From Panorpa germanica (taxonomy: Eukaryota > Arthropoda > Insecta > Mecoptera > Panorpidae), in contig OY783208.1 in the NCBI GenBank assembly GCA_963678705.1, positions 16,937,486 to 17,001,485 on the forward strand: a stretch of DNA of 64,000 nucleotides, in the 5' to 3' direction. Positions 10,181 through 22,831 of the stretch are shown in pieces. Every line of letters begins with the position of its first letter. Position 1 is the stretch's first letter. The notes under the pieces were generated by a model. The model worked only from the letters and a program-made list of their open reading frames with translations, ran no database searches and was not told where the DNA came from. Both the position numbers and the translations under genes were made by a program.

Positions 10181-11854
10181 ATTAGGCGGCTAGAAATTGG
10201 TCCTTGTAGTTTAAACGGCGCCTATACTAAGCAAATTATCTCCAGGACACCCAGGAAACATTATAGATATACTAGAGCTTTGCCCCGTCGCAAAGTGACG
10301 TGTATATAATATTTTTGATTAAATTTAAACTTATTTGTTACATTGAACCTAATACAAAATATTATTTTTAGTAATTTTGGCTAAAATATATGTTTTTTTA
10401 ATTTGTGTTTCTCTATTTTGTTCTAATCCTACCATTTAACTCAGTTCAGCTCTGTATTGAACAATGTCCAGAGCCCCGCCTTTAAACCGCAATCATCACC
10501 TCTTGGCTCCATGCTCTTTATCGTTCCCGTTCCTGCTTTTTCAATTAATTTCCACTACACCGCCACCCATAATTCCAGCACCTCTGCACTACTCTGCATC
10601 GCCTCTACCTCACAGCGCTCTTATCCGGTTATTGACACATCTACTCCCCTCCTCCCACCAGACTCTCTACATGCTAAATATCATCGCTGTACCACTATAT
10701 TGTTCTTATATTCAGTTTATCACCCCCTGCTCTAATGTTACACTTAAGAAAATGTAGTTTTTTAAATTTATTTTCGTAATTAATATATCAATCTATATCT
10801 GCATACTACATTTCAACTTTGTATTTATATTTTAGCATCAGCCCCCCACATTCCCGCCGCTACTGAATTAAATTAGTGTCTCTATGCATATCGCAAGTTA
10901 ACAATTTCTTGATTAAATATTTCTAGCTTTTACCGTGTCAACTTTCGCCGCCACTGGAAATTTAGGGTTTTTAATTTTTTTTTTATTAATTAGAGGCCTA
11001 CATACCAAATTTTAACGTTCGAATTCTACTCTAACATTGCCCCCTAAAATTCACGCCGTTACTGAACTTACACTTTAGATTTTCAATCATTGGAAAATAT
11101 GCTATTATGATCTAAATGCACACCCCAATTTTCAGTTTTTTATCTTTTGTAGTTCATGAGATATTGGCAAAAATAGTTTTTGGAATTTATCAGTTTTTCC
11201 AGAGAAAACTTTAGGAACCTAGAAAGTCTTAGAAATTTGTCCTCTCCAAAATTTCAAACTTTGTAGGCGTCGTTTGGAAGATACCATCTAGGATTTTGAT
11301 TCCCGATAAGTATCTCTGCACTGTGAACATTTTGACAATTACGGACATTGTAATAGGTAGGCATTCCTTCTTTAAGAATCATTAAACCATCCGCTCCATT
11401 TCGAATCTAAGTTTTAAGCCAGTTGCAATTAGTACCGCACCAGCGCTTAGATTTCACGCAAACAATTATAAGTTACATCCCTATCCCTTAAAAGATCTTG
11501 CACATCCTTTCCTTCTCCCATTTCGTGTTCCCTCCTTTTCTGATTTGTTCCCCCACCAATCTCAAAAACTTCCTCTTTGTATTTTTTATTTTATTCTCCT
11601 ACCTAATCACTCTCGTTCTTGCCTCTACCCTCAAATTGCTCCCTTTCGCGCCGGGTTTATTTCGCCTTCCATAGCTGACCGCTGTACTAAGAGAAGACCA
11701 CCGTGAAGTGATGCGCATGCGTCAGTAACTCACAGTACCTACTGTAGCGCATTTAAAACCCTACATTGATCGCGGGAAATTTAAATCGTTAAAACACAAT
11801 AATATAGAAGATATTACCAATTGAGAAAATGTTTTTTTGCGTGGATGTACATTT
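10181..11854. other. No convincing gene
   Basis: This stretch contains two short overlapping Pro/Ser-rich frames (10457-10757) with no start context, splice signals or family resemblance, and otherwise AT-rich sequence. I treat it as intergenic. Confidence 0.5.
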
Positions 11855-12570
11855 GCAAACTAATAGCTATTAGCGATTAAACAGTACAGGGTGTCCAACA
11901 GTCTACGACTACTTTAATTAAATAAAGTAAATGCACAAAGACCGTGAACAATAAATAATTTTAATTTGAAATATTCATTGCATTAAGTCTGAGTCACTTT
12001 TCGTTTTATTTTTGTAATTTACTTAAATAATCCATCTACTTATTAAAAACCATTAGATGTCATTCGGGTGTAACGGTTTCTCTATTACCGTGACATGCCC
12101 GAGACAGTGATTAAATTGCCTGCACTCTACTAATTGCGTGGCCAACATCATTGATTATTTTCTAAAAAGAGTAAAGTTCGGTATTTTCTTGCGGGTCTTT
12201 AAAGTAAAAGTGATTAAATTGCAGTGAAACTTTTTACATTTTTAAAACAAATTGTGAAAATTAGAAATAATTGAAAATAAAGGTGTTTATCCTTGACATC
12301 TTCGTGTCTTGTGCCTTAACCACCAACGCTACGGTGAGTTTTTTACTTTTATTTGTTTGCTTTGACATTATTCGCTCTCCTGTTCAGCACCGGCTATCTA
12401 GGTTCGACCTGGACTTCCTGTGGACTTCCTGGGGACTTTTTTTTTCTTGAGAAGCGCTGCTTGGTGCACCATTTTTTATTTTCTTAAGTAATTTTCTAGT
12501 TGTAGACGTAGCAAAGCTTTATGTTCATGTAGTAGCGACCCTCCACGTCAGATGTCAGCTGGGTGGTGAT
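11855..12570 (+). repeat. ~710-bp duplication, copy 2 (start codon lost)
   Basis: Second copy of 8507-9220. The start codon of the signal-peptide exon is ATA at about 12276 where copy 1 has ATG, and the initiator-like TTCAGT has become TTCGGT. The donor GTGAGT is kept. Confidence 0.9.
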
Positions 12571-15387
12571 TATTATTGTTACCATATTAGACAATGTAAC
12601 ATCTGGCCACAAATAACCGTCTTGGTCTTTCACTCGACAACGACTGAGTCCACAATGACAGAATCTACCACCTCGGTGACTACGGAATTAACAACCACGT
12701 CGACTACTACCCCTTATCCATCAGATGATTATTGCCCCATTGAAGAGATAAAAACTTGTAAGTGATTAACTTGTTTTACAGGACCCCTAAATGCGGCTCT
12801 GTTTTTACCGAATTTTAATCTTTACAGGTGGAACTAAATACGGAACTCCTGCAGCCAAGAGACAATTCCCTGAAGTTGCCTTTCTGAAGAGCAGAAATGC
12901 CTTTAAAGTCTAGTACTGCAGCGGAAGTCTAATTCATGCTAAATGGGTACTCACTTCCGCTTATTGCACGCTCCCGTAAGTAAAATGTCTAATTTGGTAT
13001 ATCTTTGGGTTGGTTACAACTCACAACTAAAATAACTCATTTTCCAGTGACTCGATGGTTGAGGTTACCCTCGGGGCCCTCGGTCCGCTCGATGAAGAAG
13101 ATCCGGACAGGGTCGTTGTGCAATCCGAACTTGTCTACAATTATTCTGACTATCTTCCGTTCTATAAGAGTCCTAAGAACGATGTGGCTTTGATCAAATT
13201 GCCCAGAATGGCGAGAACAGGTAAGATTATCCGATCCTGTAATTCACTAAACTCCTGAGCGTCATTCATCGTGCTGATTGTTGCAGATGCTTTCACACCT
13301 ATTGTCGTGAAAGGCTACTCTGGACCACTGCCTAAAGAGAACATCACACTCGCAGCATGGGGAGAATCTGGCTACGGTAGGTTCTCTGAATTACTAAGGC
13401 CCGGTTTTATGGTTCGTCTTACTACCGAACTAAATAGCTAACTCCCGAATTAAACTAAAATTTTTTTTATCATCAAGGATTAACGCTAACTCGGAACTAA
13501 AATGGCGGAGTAAGATATCCCGTCATAAATCAAGGTTTAAATATTTAACCCGGAGTAAGTGTGCAACAGAAATAAAATATCATGCTATCTCAGCCAGTTT
13601 AGCTATCATTATTATAATATTTTAGGTTATAATATTAAATTATTGTTTATTATGAATTTTGTGAGTGACCATAATCAATTATCAATAACAGATGATGAGG
13701 AAGATCAGCTATTATACAAATATAGTACTAAGTTGAGAAATCCGTCATTTTTAAAATGTTTTAAAACAATAATTAAACTGAATCTTGCATTCCCATGGGT
13801 TTACAACTGTAAACAAATATTCGAATTTCTTAAAATATGGTTTACGTCTCTACTAACTAACACGGGATTAAATTTGGATGATAAAACCTGATACAAAAAT
13901 AAGTACCGAACTAAACTAACTCCGGGTTTCATAACCCCGAAGTAAATAAAAAACCATAAAACTGGCCCTAAGTGTGTTAACTAATTTACTTCAACCAAAG
14001 ACTACAGAAACAAGATGAAAAAGGACTCGCTCAACAGAAGCTTTAATTGGTACAACTGACATTTGCGTGAGACTGATTCCATTCTCTTTCAGGAAGGTAC
14101 ATTCCCAAACAAAGAAATCCTAAATTAATGAGAGAATTATTTAAATGTTTATGAAATGCTAAAGTAGATTTACAAATTATCTATAAAAACAGAAATAAAA
14201 AGAAGCTTTCATAATTTCAAAAACTCTGACTTACACCAGATACATTCAGTTATTTAAAGGATCTTGCAGATGTCGTGACTCCGACGGCAAAACAGAAAAC
14301 GAAGATGCCGCCCTTGATTCAGAGTTTTTCTGCGGTGACTCTCCGGAATACTTTTGTTTTGTAAGTGTCCAAGTTACTTTTCACTTACCCTAAGTTTGTC
14401 TGTGTTAGGAAAGTAAATGTGTGCCGTCGTCTTTCGATGCCAAATTAGATAAACTGTGAAATCTTTGAGTTCCAATTTCGGACAACCTGTTCCAGCATTG
14501 CACCATCGCAGGGGCGCTAAGACCACCTGAGTACAATTAATGTAAATCTAACATAAGAAAAGTTACCTGTTACGTAAACGTTCTTACATCCCAGTAAACA
14601 ATTTGGTGAAGTGTCCTATTTGGTGAAGTTCGAGTCACTCGTACAATTCTATTCTAACGCTTTACAAGTTCTCTACCTGTCACAGATTTTGTGTTAGTTT
14701 TTCATAATAATATTCTTTCTTTTTCCAACATCATTCATTAAGTATTTCTGTTTCTTTCCCACATGGGTATATTTTTATTATCCGGTCATAAATCATAAAC
14801 CTACTCCGCTTTTAATTCAGCAGTGAACTGTCGTTGCAATGTCTGTAGCTCATAAAAAGGACCTTTCCTATGAACGACTGAATAGAAAACGAACACGTTC
14901 CAGACAAAAAATTCATGATATGTTATAGAAATTAAGTCGAATTTACTCCAAAATGTTTACTGGGATAACATTAAATTAATTTGTTAAAGAAAATGTTGTT
15001 TGACAAATGCACAATTGGGTATTGGCGTTAGTGGGCTCAAAACTAGGAGAGTTATCAACTGCGAACTGCCAACTGCCAACTGCCAACTGCCATCATGTTG
15101 CAAATAACCTATTTAGCTTGATTCACTGAAACATGAAGTTAGCAGTCAAACAAAGAACAACTCGAACAGTCGAATTCGTCTTTGTTCGGGTTACTTCGGA
15201 TTTAGTTCTGTTAAAGACAATAAGTGAATCCAAATCTTTAATTGATGTAATGTCTTCCTTCTTCTAGCTTCACAACGGGGCCGGATTGGTCGTTAATGGA
15301 GCTGTAGTAGCCGTATTAAGCTCGCGGTGTTTTCCCCATTGCCGTGGTCATGAAGGAATCTTAACCAATTTATACAAACATCGATAG
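12276..15387 (+). pseudogene. Trypsin-fold serine protease homologue, decayed and catalytically dead
   Basis: Exons in order: signal-peptide exon with ATA for ATG (12276-12332); Thr/Ser-rich linker ending DDYCPIEEIK (about 12640-12757); 12828-12975 (QFPEVAFL, then CSGSLIHAKWVLTSAYC); 13048-13220 (VEVTLGALG, KNDVALIKL); 13287-13376 (LAAWGESG); 14270-14360 (FFCGDSPEYFCF); 15268-15387 (LHNGAGLVVNG, GILTNLYKHR, stop). Flanking GT/AG sites and phases fit for 12757/12828, 12975/13048, 13220/13287 and 14360/15268. One exon between 13376 and 14270 appears missing. The active-site His position is Tyr (SAYC), the Asp is present (NDVAL), and the Ser position is Asn (HNGAG). A TAG at 12911-12913 interrupts exon 3. 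It was probably a secreted, clip- or mucin-linked non-catalytic homologue before decay. Confidence 0.75.
13398..13968. mobile_element. Non-autonomous PIF/Harbinger element in an intron
   Basis: 571 bp with terminal repeats GGCCCGGTTTTATGGTT and AACCATAAAACTGGCCC, flanked on both sides by TAA, the 3-bp duplication typical of PIF/Harbinger. It keeps the first exon of the transposase (MNFVSDHNQLSITDDEEDQ), which is also found at 21420, and an intact RNA-like intron boundary is not seen. It is therefore an internal-deletion derivative of the Harbinger family present at 21.2-23.9 kb. It sits in the protease-homologue gene. Confidence 0.85.
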
Positions 15388-16324
15388 GTTCGCCCTAACT
15401 ATTGTTTGCATATTATTCAAATATTTCATTAGACGGACAAATCAGATTTAATCTCTGGATCTTCGGCAACACATTTCAATAATTTGGTTTGGTTTTGGAA
15501 CTTCATTATGGTTGAATCTTCTAGATTTTTAACATAAGTTTTGTTAGTTTTTTTTATGTTTTTTAAATATCCAAAACTTGATGGAGATAAATCCGAATTA
15601 TTAACCGTATTTTAAATGTCACAGATGTGTTATTTATATCAATACTGTATTTAATAATTACAAATTTAACATATTCATACTCAGCTATTAGCTAATTTGT
15701 AGCGAACACCAACATTGCAAATAAAATCGTTTGTAACTTTGTCTTCCAGATTCCAATCCAGAAGTTCACGAAGCAAGCAGTGATTATTTCATCATCGTTC
15801 CTGGAATTTATTTAATCCAGCCAAACAACAACGTGAAGTCGTTCGAAGTTTATTGCGACATCCCGAACGGCAAAAAGTAGACGGTAAGTACTCTGACTTC
15901 ATTTCTGTCCAAGACATTTCCTGTTTACATGCAGCGCTTTTCTACATTGTCGAGGGGAAAACTTTAAATATTAGTTTTATCCTGGATAAATATCCAGGTG
16001 TTCTAATGTTATTAGAATATAAACGATCCTTTAATTTAGCAAAGAATACCATATTTCTATCATATTTTTATGTTAAATAAACCTTAAATAAATGTAACTG
16101 TATTTACCGTGACGTAGCCGAAGCCAGGCGGAAGTTATCATTACTCTAAAGTTATCTTTTCCTGGAAAAATAAAAAAATCAAATCGTTCACTCTATGAAG
16201 GGTAAACATTTAGATGTTTCCAAATAACAAATCCAGAGTGGAAATGTAAGATTCATGTCTATGGCCCTCAAACTTGCAGGCAATAGCAAATTCTTGTCAC
16301 CTATTTGTTATAAAAATTTCAGAT

Positions 16325-16640
16325 AGAAAGAATAATGTACTTTAAGCTCCATACATTTAGTCCAGCGTTTTTTCAATTGTTCTATTCCTTCCAAATAGTT
16401 GGTTTCCTCAAGGCCCTCAAAATAGGCGTTTGTTTTAGAAATGACGTCTTTGTTAGATCCAAATCTTACCATCCAGCCATTTCTTCAGGTTTGAAAACAG
16501 GAAATAGTCGTATGGGGCTAAATCTGGATAATATGCTGGACGGGGTAGCAGTTCGTGCCAAAATTATTGGGTTTTTTTCCATGGTGACTACACACTCAAT
16601 TGCAATCGCTGCCCCAACACGCTGCTTGCTCAAAATTTGA
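16325..16640 (-). pseudogene. mariner transposase C-terminal fragment
   Basis: On the minus strand the fragment reads VVTMEK, then, after a frame change, YYPDLAPYDYFLFSNLKKWL, and further on IEQLKKRWTKCMEL. This is the C-terminal third of a mariner transposase including the last catalytic Asp (DLAPYD). At least two frameshifts and several stops mark it as dead. It lies in an intron of the FReD pseudogene. Confidence 0.75.
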
Positions 16641-17611
16641 CAGTAGTCTAATGATAGGTAGCAGTTGACGGGAACTGCGCGGGAAATTCAATAAAAAAAC
16701 TGACTCATCAAACTACCCTCATACTCAGTTGTAAACAATAAGCACATAAGATGTCTCTTCTGAGAAAACAAACTTCTCAAGGTTAAACTGGTGATCTGAC
16801 CATTTTCGTTTTGTGCTATAAGTGTAGTTCTCCAGACTAAGAAAGGAAGTCAATTAGACCATTCTTTGGTTGCTATGGTTCCAGTACAGCCTGCCTTAAC
16901 GATCTTAGCACAAAGCAGAGGGTCCCACTAGACACCAACACTTACGCCACAGACATTTTAAATCCTTTACTAACATATTAATTTAAAAAAACGTAAATTT
17001 AGGTCGAAACATAAATGTTATATAATCTTACATTGTACTAACTGTTAGAAATGTAAACTTTTTCACGTTAAATCAACCTTAACTATAAATAACAGTGTTT
17101 AGCTCGGTTATTTGGACTGCCCAAATTTTAAAACTCAAGGAATTGCCATTTTTAAATAATTTCAAGTTTTCTTTCCCAAAAATTTATTGAAGATATTTTG
17201 CAGGTCGTCCAGCAGCGCTTCAACAAGTCCGTTGACTTTTACAGGAACTATGCTAACTACACGATGGGATTTGGGCCGATAGCTGGAAACCATTGACTGG
17301 GATTGGGGAAGATCCACCAGGTGGGTCACGATTTGTTCTCATCCTTATGTCATGACTTCGTTTGTAAAGTGTCATTCAGTAATACCAACTGCACCGAACT
17401 AAACTCATAATCATCTGCTGTTAACTAGAAATGGAAATGTGATCACAGTTTAACTGTTACTTTTAGTTGACGAAAAATGGCGACCATGAACTCAGGGTGG
17501 AATTGGAAGCCCACAACTTAACGAGGGCATACGCCCAGTACAGTACGTTTAAAGTTGACTCAGCGGGGTTGAGATTCCAATTAACGATCTCTGGTTACAG
17601 CGAAATCGCAG

Positions 17612-19030
17612 GTGGGTCCAATGTTTATTCCACACGCAAGACTTCCTGTACTAATTTCATGTTCCCGTGGGTCTCGTGGCCTACAAATTCCTTTGACATT
17701 CGGGGGGTGTTTAATCAAATGGATTGATCTTCTGTATTCCGACTCTGGACACTTTCAAGGTCACGTTATTAAAAGTACCGTAGATACAGAGCCGGATTAT
17801 AGCATGAAACTCCCTGACAACAAGATTAAACTTAATTGTATAAAACTTATTAATAATTTACAATCCAATATCTCAATCCGGCACTGCAAAGATACTAGGA
17901 AATCATCAGCGAAGTGAAAGTGTCAAAAACCGCACTACGACAAAACCATGCGATGTTCTGCAAAAAATGAATTGAAGACAAAAATCCAGCGCCTGGTAGA
18001 AGTTCAAGGTCATTGTCCAGGCGCTTCCGGTGGTCTTGATTCCGGGATAGAATAACGGGATCCCGCTTGATTTCTTGTCCCGTACATCCCGGAACTCTCC
18101 TATATTATCCTTATATTTCCACAAATCAAATATTTTATAATTATTGCAAAAATCCTGGAAAATGCACAATTCATTTTGTGTCAATAAGCCCAATGTTTGA
18201 TCCATTAATATTACTTTGTGCAGCTGCATCTAGTTGCTGTCACACATTTTTTGCAGCTGCACCATTTGTCCTTCCTTTGGTTTGTGTTTTTGTGCACAGG
18301 CTAACGTCCCAAGTACCAGAGTTGAATCAGGTTGGGCTTTCTGGGAGGGCGCTTATATAGAAAACAAATAACAACGGCTATAAAATGAAAGTTAAATGCA
18401 AAGGCCATTGTTTCTTCTTTCACATTTCTATTGATTTGCTAATTAATTGACCGATTGGTTATTTGATAATAAATTGTTTTTAAAACATTATTTTTGAAAT
18501 CATATAGTTTTATGCTCTTGAAAATATGATCTTCTATGGATGTAAATGTTATATGGAGTAACGCAAAAAAACAATAAACTTAACTGTTGAATTGCTATAT
18601 AACTAATCCCGGGATTGACGCTTTCCAATCCCGAAATTCCGACTACAAGAATATTAAAAATATTAAAAAAAACTAATAGAAAATAATTCACAACCCCATT
18701 GTTTTAAAATTATGTCCCCCTCCCATCACTAGACAAACCGGGCAACACCGGGTATTAGTAGTTGATAACAAATAAACTTAACACATAACTCACTTTGTGA
18801 CGTGAACGTGTTATTAAATGTTAAATTATTGATTAAGTAATGTGGTTAACACGTTAAGGACGAAGCACGGAGTACGGAACACGTTGTGTTTTAATTTTAA
18901 AGAAAATTTAAATTATTTGACGTTGAAAACAACAGGAAGTTTTATGTTTTGTTTCCCCGTTGTCCATTGGTTGTAACATATCCCCCCCTCCTCTTTTGTT
19001 TGTACCGCAGTGTTCTTGTTATTGTTTCAG
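17612..19030. other. FReD intron; no gene seen
   Basis: Two blocks near 18045 and 18605 share CCCGGGAT/ATCCCG words in inverted arrangement, which may be the ends of a small repeat, but no target duplication could be fixed. The rest is AT-rich. Confidence 0.4.
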
Positions 19031-19181
19031 GCGACTCAATGTACGAACCACCTCACAGCAATGCCTACGTCGACCTGAACGGTATGAAATTCTCTACGTA
19101 CGACAAAGACCAGGACAAGTGGTCGGATAACTGTGCTGAGTACTACAAAGGAGCCTGGTGGTTCAATGCTTGTATGGCCAG

Positions 19182-20339
19182 GTAACTATCTCCATCTGCG
19201 TCTGCGTCACGTGACGCGTGATGTGACGGTCCTCCAGAGTGTAGGGTTGTCACCTCATCGGACGCCCGGGCCTAGACACATTATCTCCAGGCCACGGGTT
19301 TACTTATTCCTACTCCGGGTCTGCGAGTTCTGTCACAAAACACACAATTATTCGTTTCCATGTTACAACATTTTCTCCGCGGCAGTTCAGGAATATGAAT
19401 CCGTTAAATATTCAAACTTTTATCAAATTTCAACAAATTTATTAAACTGAAAATAAGACATTATACTTAAACTAGTAAAATATTTTAGAACTTTTGCTTT
19501 AATTAAGGTAGTTGTGCCGCGACACTAACTTCTATAGCTGTCCTACTCTTTCTAATGCACGTCCTATATTAATAAGAAATGAAATGAACGGAACCACGAG
19601 ACAGAAAGAGAGAGAGAGAGAACACAGTAGAATTAATTAGAGGATTTGATTATTCCGACATCTTCATAAAATAAAAATTCCACTAAAAAAACTAATTTGT
19701 CAATTATTAAAAGTACAGGGTGTCCAAAAGGCGACTACTTACTTATTTAAGGGCATCTTCGAAACATCTCCGAAAAATCGAAGTTTGAGCATTATGAACA
19801 CTACACCTGGTTCAATAAGCAAACAACTCATAAATGCACAAGAGATGTCTTACTAATGAACTTGACGGTAATTAAAAAGAATTTTATTTTTTCCATTCAA
19901 ATTTACAAAAATCAGAAAATATCAAACAATGGACTTAACCGCGTTGTCTTCTGGGCGGCTCAGCTACTAAGTTGTTTTTCGGTGGGAACAAAACTTTGCA
20001 ACAATATTATAATTTAAAACCTGATTGCAAACCTGACCAAAATGAACTTATAAAAAAAAAATTTAAACTAAAATCAAAAAAAGGAAAAATTGCCCTAAAT
20101 AGTTGAAGAAAAGTGGAAAAGCTCTTTCTCTCTCTCTTCTCTTTTTATTACAAATTTATGTATTTACTAAAGTAATATTCAAATAACGCGCGCTTTCTAT
20201 AGAAAGAGTTAAGTAAAGCCGCCATCTTGAATATTATTTTAAATATAAATTAAATATTATAAATATATAATAAAAAATGGATTGTATAGAAATATATAAA
20301 TAAAAATGAATCCCTCAAATATCCAATGATTTTGAAATA
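19182..20339. other. No gene seen
   Basis: Holds a GA microsatellite (about 19603-19620) and, at about 19717, a TACAGGGTGTCC word of the kind found at Tc1/mariner ends. The expected last FReD exon is not recognisable here. Confidence 0.5.
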
Positions 20340-20530
20340 AATAACACTACTTATTATATTCTATTCAGTTCGTGACGTCAGTAAAACGAAATTCAAACTT
20401 TAAATAGCTATATCTTCGTCAACATTTAGATATTTAATAAAATATAAACGCCAATACACATTTATTAACATCAATTTCAATCAACAATTGAAAAATCGAC
20501 CACTAAAAAATGAGGACACAAGCAAAATTC
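20340..20530 (+). repeat. Dispersed repeat, copy 1 of the 'GACACAAGC' family
   Basis: A block reading AGCTATATCTTCGTCAAC ... AATTGAAAAATCGACCAC ... GGACACAAGC. It is closely matched at 25310-25495 and more distantly at 25590-25735. The ending GGACACAAGC also appears in reverse at the far right of the window (63978-63990). Confidence 0.75.
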
Positions 20531-20965
20531 AGTAAAGTTAAATTCTTTATTGTAGAGTTTTTGCTGTTGTGTGTGTTGCCTTCAATTCAGGCGCATCGAC
20601 TTTTACTAAATTTAAACGATTAATTTTATTTATGGTCTGTTTATTTTTAGATTCTAGCCTTATAACCAACAACCTATTGTTACGAGTAGACAGCTACGTG
20701 TATTATTGAAGATATAAACAATTAAAATAGTCATTTAAAGAAGCAGGATAATTAAAGGGACAAAAATTAGCAAGAAATTAAAGATGTTATTCAAATTGCT
20801 GTTATTTGTGTTGCCATCAATTCAGGGGTACATCAATACAAAATAAAACACCAGCTGCAGTCAGACAATATTTTATATATTTACAAAATATTCACATAAT
20901 TGAAATAAAATCTTAAAACAAAAATCACAATTAATTCTTAAATTAACGCAAACAATTAATTTTTA

Positions 20966-21213
20966 GGCCGGCGTCTTCTTCTTCTTCTTCTTCTGGGACG
21001 TTGTGGATTTCGATTTGACTTCCGGTTCCTTATTTACAACTACCACATGGATTCTGAATTCCGGAAGTAAAACTAAAGTATACACTGGGTAGATTGCTCT
21101 AGGCATGTCACCCTGTTTCCGTTGTTTAATGCATTTGAGCCCCGCTTTTGTCAACAATTGGTGCAACAATGGTAGACCCCTAGTTACAGACGAGTCTTCG
21201 TCATCGATTGTTT
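20966..21213 (-). CDS. C-terminal exon resembling alpha-N-terminal protein methyltransferase
   Basis: Minus-strand open frame with DDEDSSVTRGLPLLHQLL, then AGLKCIKQRK and PRAIYPVYTLVL. This resembles the C-terminal part of NTM1/NTMT-type SAM methyltransferases, which methylate the alpha-amino group of X-Pro-Lys proteins; the DSSVTR segment is the most telling. It is followed by a tail (QKKKKKKTPA) longer than I expect for the family. No splice acceptor is visible at 21213, where Harbinger-family sequence begins, so the upstream part has been cut off by insertion or this is a truncated copy. Function at this locus is doubtful. Confidence 0.45.
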
Positions 21214-21419
21214 AAATCAAGGTTTAAATACGATAACCCGCAATCTCCTATTTATTAATTAAAAGTGGTAAAATAATTATTACGTAGTGAATTTGACATG
21301 TTTTTAGAATACAATAACTGACAATAACCATAATAAAACATATAAAAATGCAGTAGTTTTTTTACAAAGTGAAAAACAAAAGTGTATAGCTGTATTTAAT
21401 AATTACCAAATTGTTTATT

Positions 21420-22605
21420 ATGAATTTTGTGAGTGACCATAATCAATTATCAATAACAGATGATGAGGAAGATCAGCTATTATACAAATATAGTACTAAG
21501 TTGAGAAATAAGCAAGTAATTAAAAAAAGACCAAACTATTTGCATGACTTAAATGACATTCATTTCTATGCAAAATTTCGCTTCCAAAAGCAACTGTATT
21601 CAAGGTTTTAGAACTCATTAATAACAAGTTGGAATTTTCAAGCAGCAGGTAATATATAACACTCACAGCTATATGTATATACTTATACTGTGAAATCACT
21701 TAAACATAACCTTAAAATAATGCACACTAGTTATTTGTGTGCGTGTTTCAGAAATGATACTACGTCCCTATCTCCAATGAATCAGTTGTTATTGACTCTG
21801 AGATATTATGCAACAGGGAGGTTTTTCTGGAGTGTCTGGAGTCAACAGCATCTAGAACAGTTCACCGAGTCACCACTGCAATAGCAGAATTAAGACCTAC
21901 GTATGTGAAAATGCCAACAACTGTCTCAGAAATACAAGCAGTAAATATGAGCTTTTACAACATAGCCAGCTTTCCAAGGGTAATAGGAGCCATAGACTGC
22001 ACCCATGTTAAAATACAGTCTCCAGGAGGTGCCGATGCCGAAGTATATAGGAATAGAAAGGGATATTTCTCGTACAATGTACAAACAATATCCTATCATT
22101 CCTTGAAAATCCTAGATGTTGTTGCCTGTAAGATAGCCTGGCTCAACTCATGATTCTACAATTTTTGAAAATTCTAGGATACAATCACAGTTTGAGTTAG
22201 GAGTATTTGGCAATAATGTATTATTGTGTGATTCTGGTTATGCATGCAAACCCTTTATGATACCACCACTGAGGCATTGCACTTTACCTGAACACCAGTT
22301 GTTTAATGAGTCGCAAATTAGAACGAGGAATATTGTTGAGAGACAATATGGTGTTAATACACCAAGATGATTCCCATAGAGTCTTAGCTATCAGTACAAG
22401 GCATAATTGTAGCATGTGCAATATTGAATAATATTGAGCCCCCAGAAGATCAAGATCCAGAAACAAGAGTATCACTTGCAAGAGCTATTTCCGAGGGGAA
22501 TATTCCTGCTACTGTTGAAGATATTGAAAGCCAGATTGGAAGCAGAAATATATTATATTCATTTCCTATTTTCGCGACAGAATTAGAAACAGGGATACCT
22601 AATTG
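21420..22605 (+). pseudogene. Harbinger (HARBI1-like) transposase
   Basis: Exon 1 from the ATG at 21420 encodes MNFVSDHNQLSITDDEEDQ and continues to about 21640. The next block, from about 21750 (acceptor TTTCAG), reads RNDTTSLSPMNQLLLTLRYYATG. Then come PTTVSEIQAVNMSFYNIASFP and VIGAIDCTHVKIQSPGG, the DDE_4 nuclease start with the catalytic Asp in AIDCTH, and YRNRKGYFSYNVQ. Around 22140-22200 the frame shifts; LCDSGYACK-type sequence (second Asp) follows in another frame. The C-terminal block 22424-22600 is an acidic tail. Several shifts make it inactive. Confidence 0.75.
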
Positions 22606-22625
22606 ACTAAACTAATATATAATAT

Positions 22626-22634
22626 TATTATCTA

Positions 22635-22676
<42 letters not shown>

Positions 22677-22682
22677 TTTTTG
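22626..22682. repeat. (TA)n and poly-T low-complexity tract
   Basis: Simple TA repeat running into a T homopolymer between the two Harbinger genes. Confidence 0.9.
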
Positions 22683-22831
22683 TACTATAGTTTATTATAG
22701 ATTAATTTTACAATTTATAATATATCATCTAATTAATTGAAATAATCTTTATAAATTATTCTTTCATTTTTCATTTTCAAGATTTTTTTTTAGTAATTTT
22801 AATTTAATGTTTTCACATTCTATTTCTATTT

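Larger units (their letters stand above)
15750..19181 (+). pseudogene. Fibrinogen-related domain (FReD) gene, decayed
   Basis: Exons: 15750-15883 (GIYLIQPNNNVKSFEVYCD, then an in-frame TAG), 17204-17320 (VVQQRFNKSVDFYRNY, GFGPIAGNH), 17467-17611 (HELRVELEAHN, QLTISGYSE) and 19031-19181 ([29 protein letters not shown]). They are in the order of a fibrinogen C-terminal domain of the techylectin/ficolin type, a secreted lectin domain. The Ca-binding stretch and a Cys pair are present. A TGA at 17294-17296 stands where family members, as I recall them, have Trp. The last exon (after ACMA) is not found before 25 kb. There is no signal-peptide exon of its own: the gene follows the protease homologue by 360 bp, but the phase of its first exon does not match that gene's last donor. 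Confidence 0.75.

Noticed and set aside
10457..10757. Two overlapping ~95-codon frames
   Set aside because: Ser/Pro-rich translation of a pyrimidine-rich strand; no splice signals, no family, and two frames open at once.
17906..18360. Overlapping frames on both strands near 18 kb
   Set aside because: They contradict each other and lie in repeat-like CCCGGGAT text; no homology recognised.
12276..19181. A single protease-FReD fusion protein
   Set aside because: The protease part ends in its own stop (GILTNLYKHR then TAG), and the first FReD exon needs a phase-1 donor that is not there. Kept only as a possibility in the findings.
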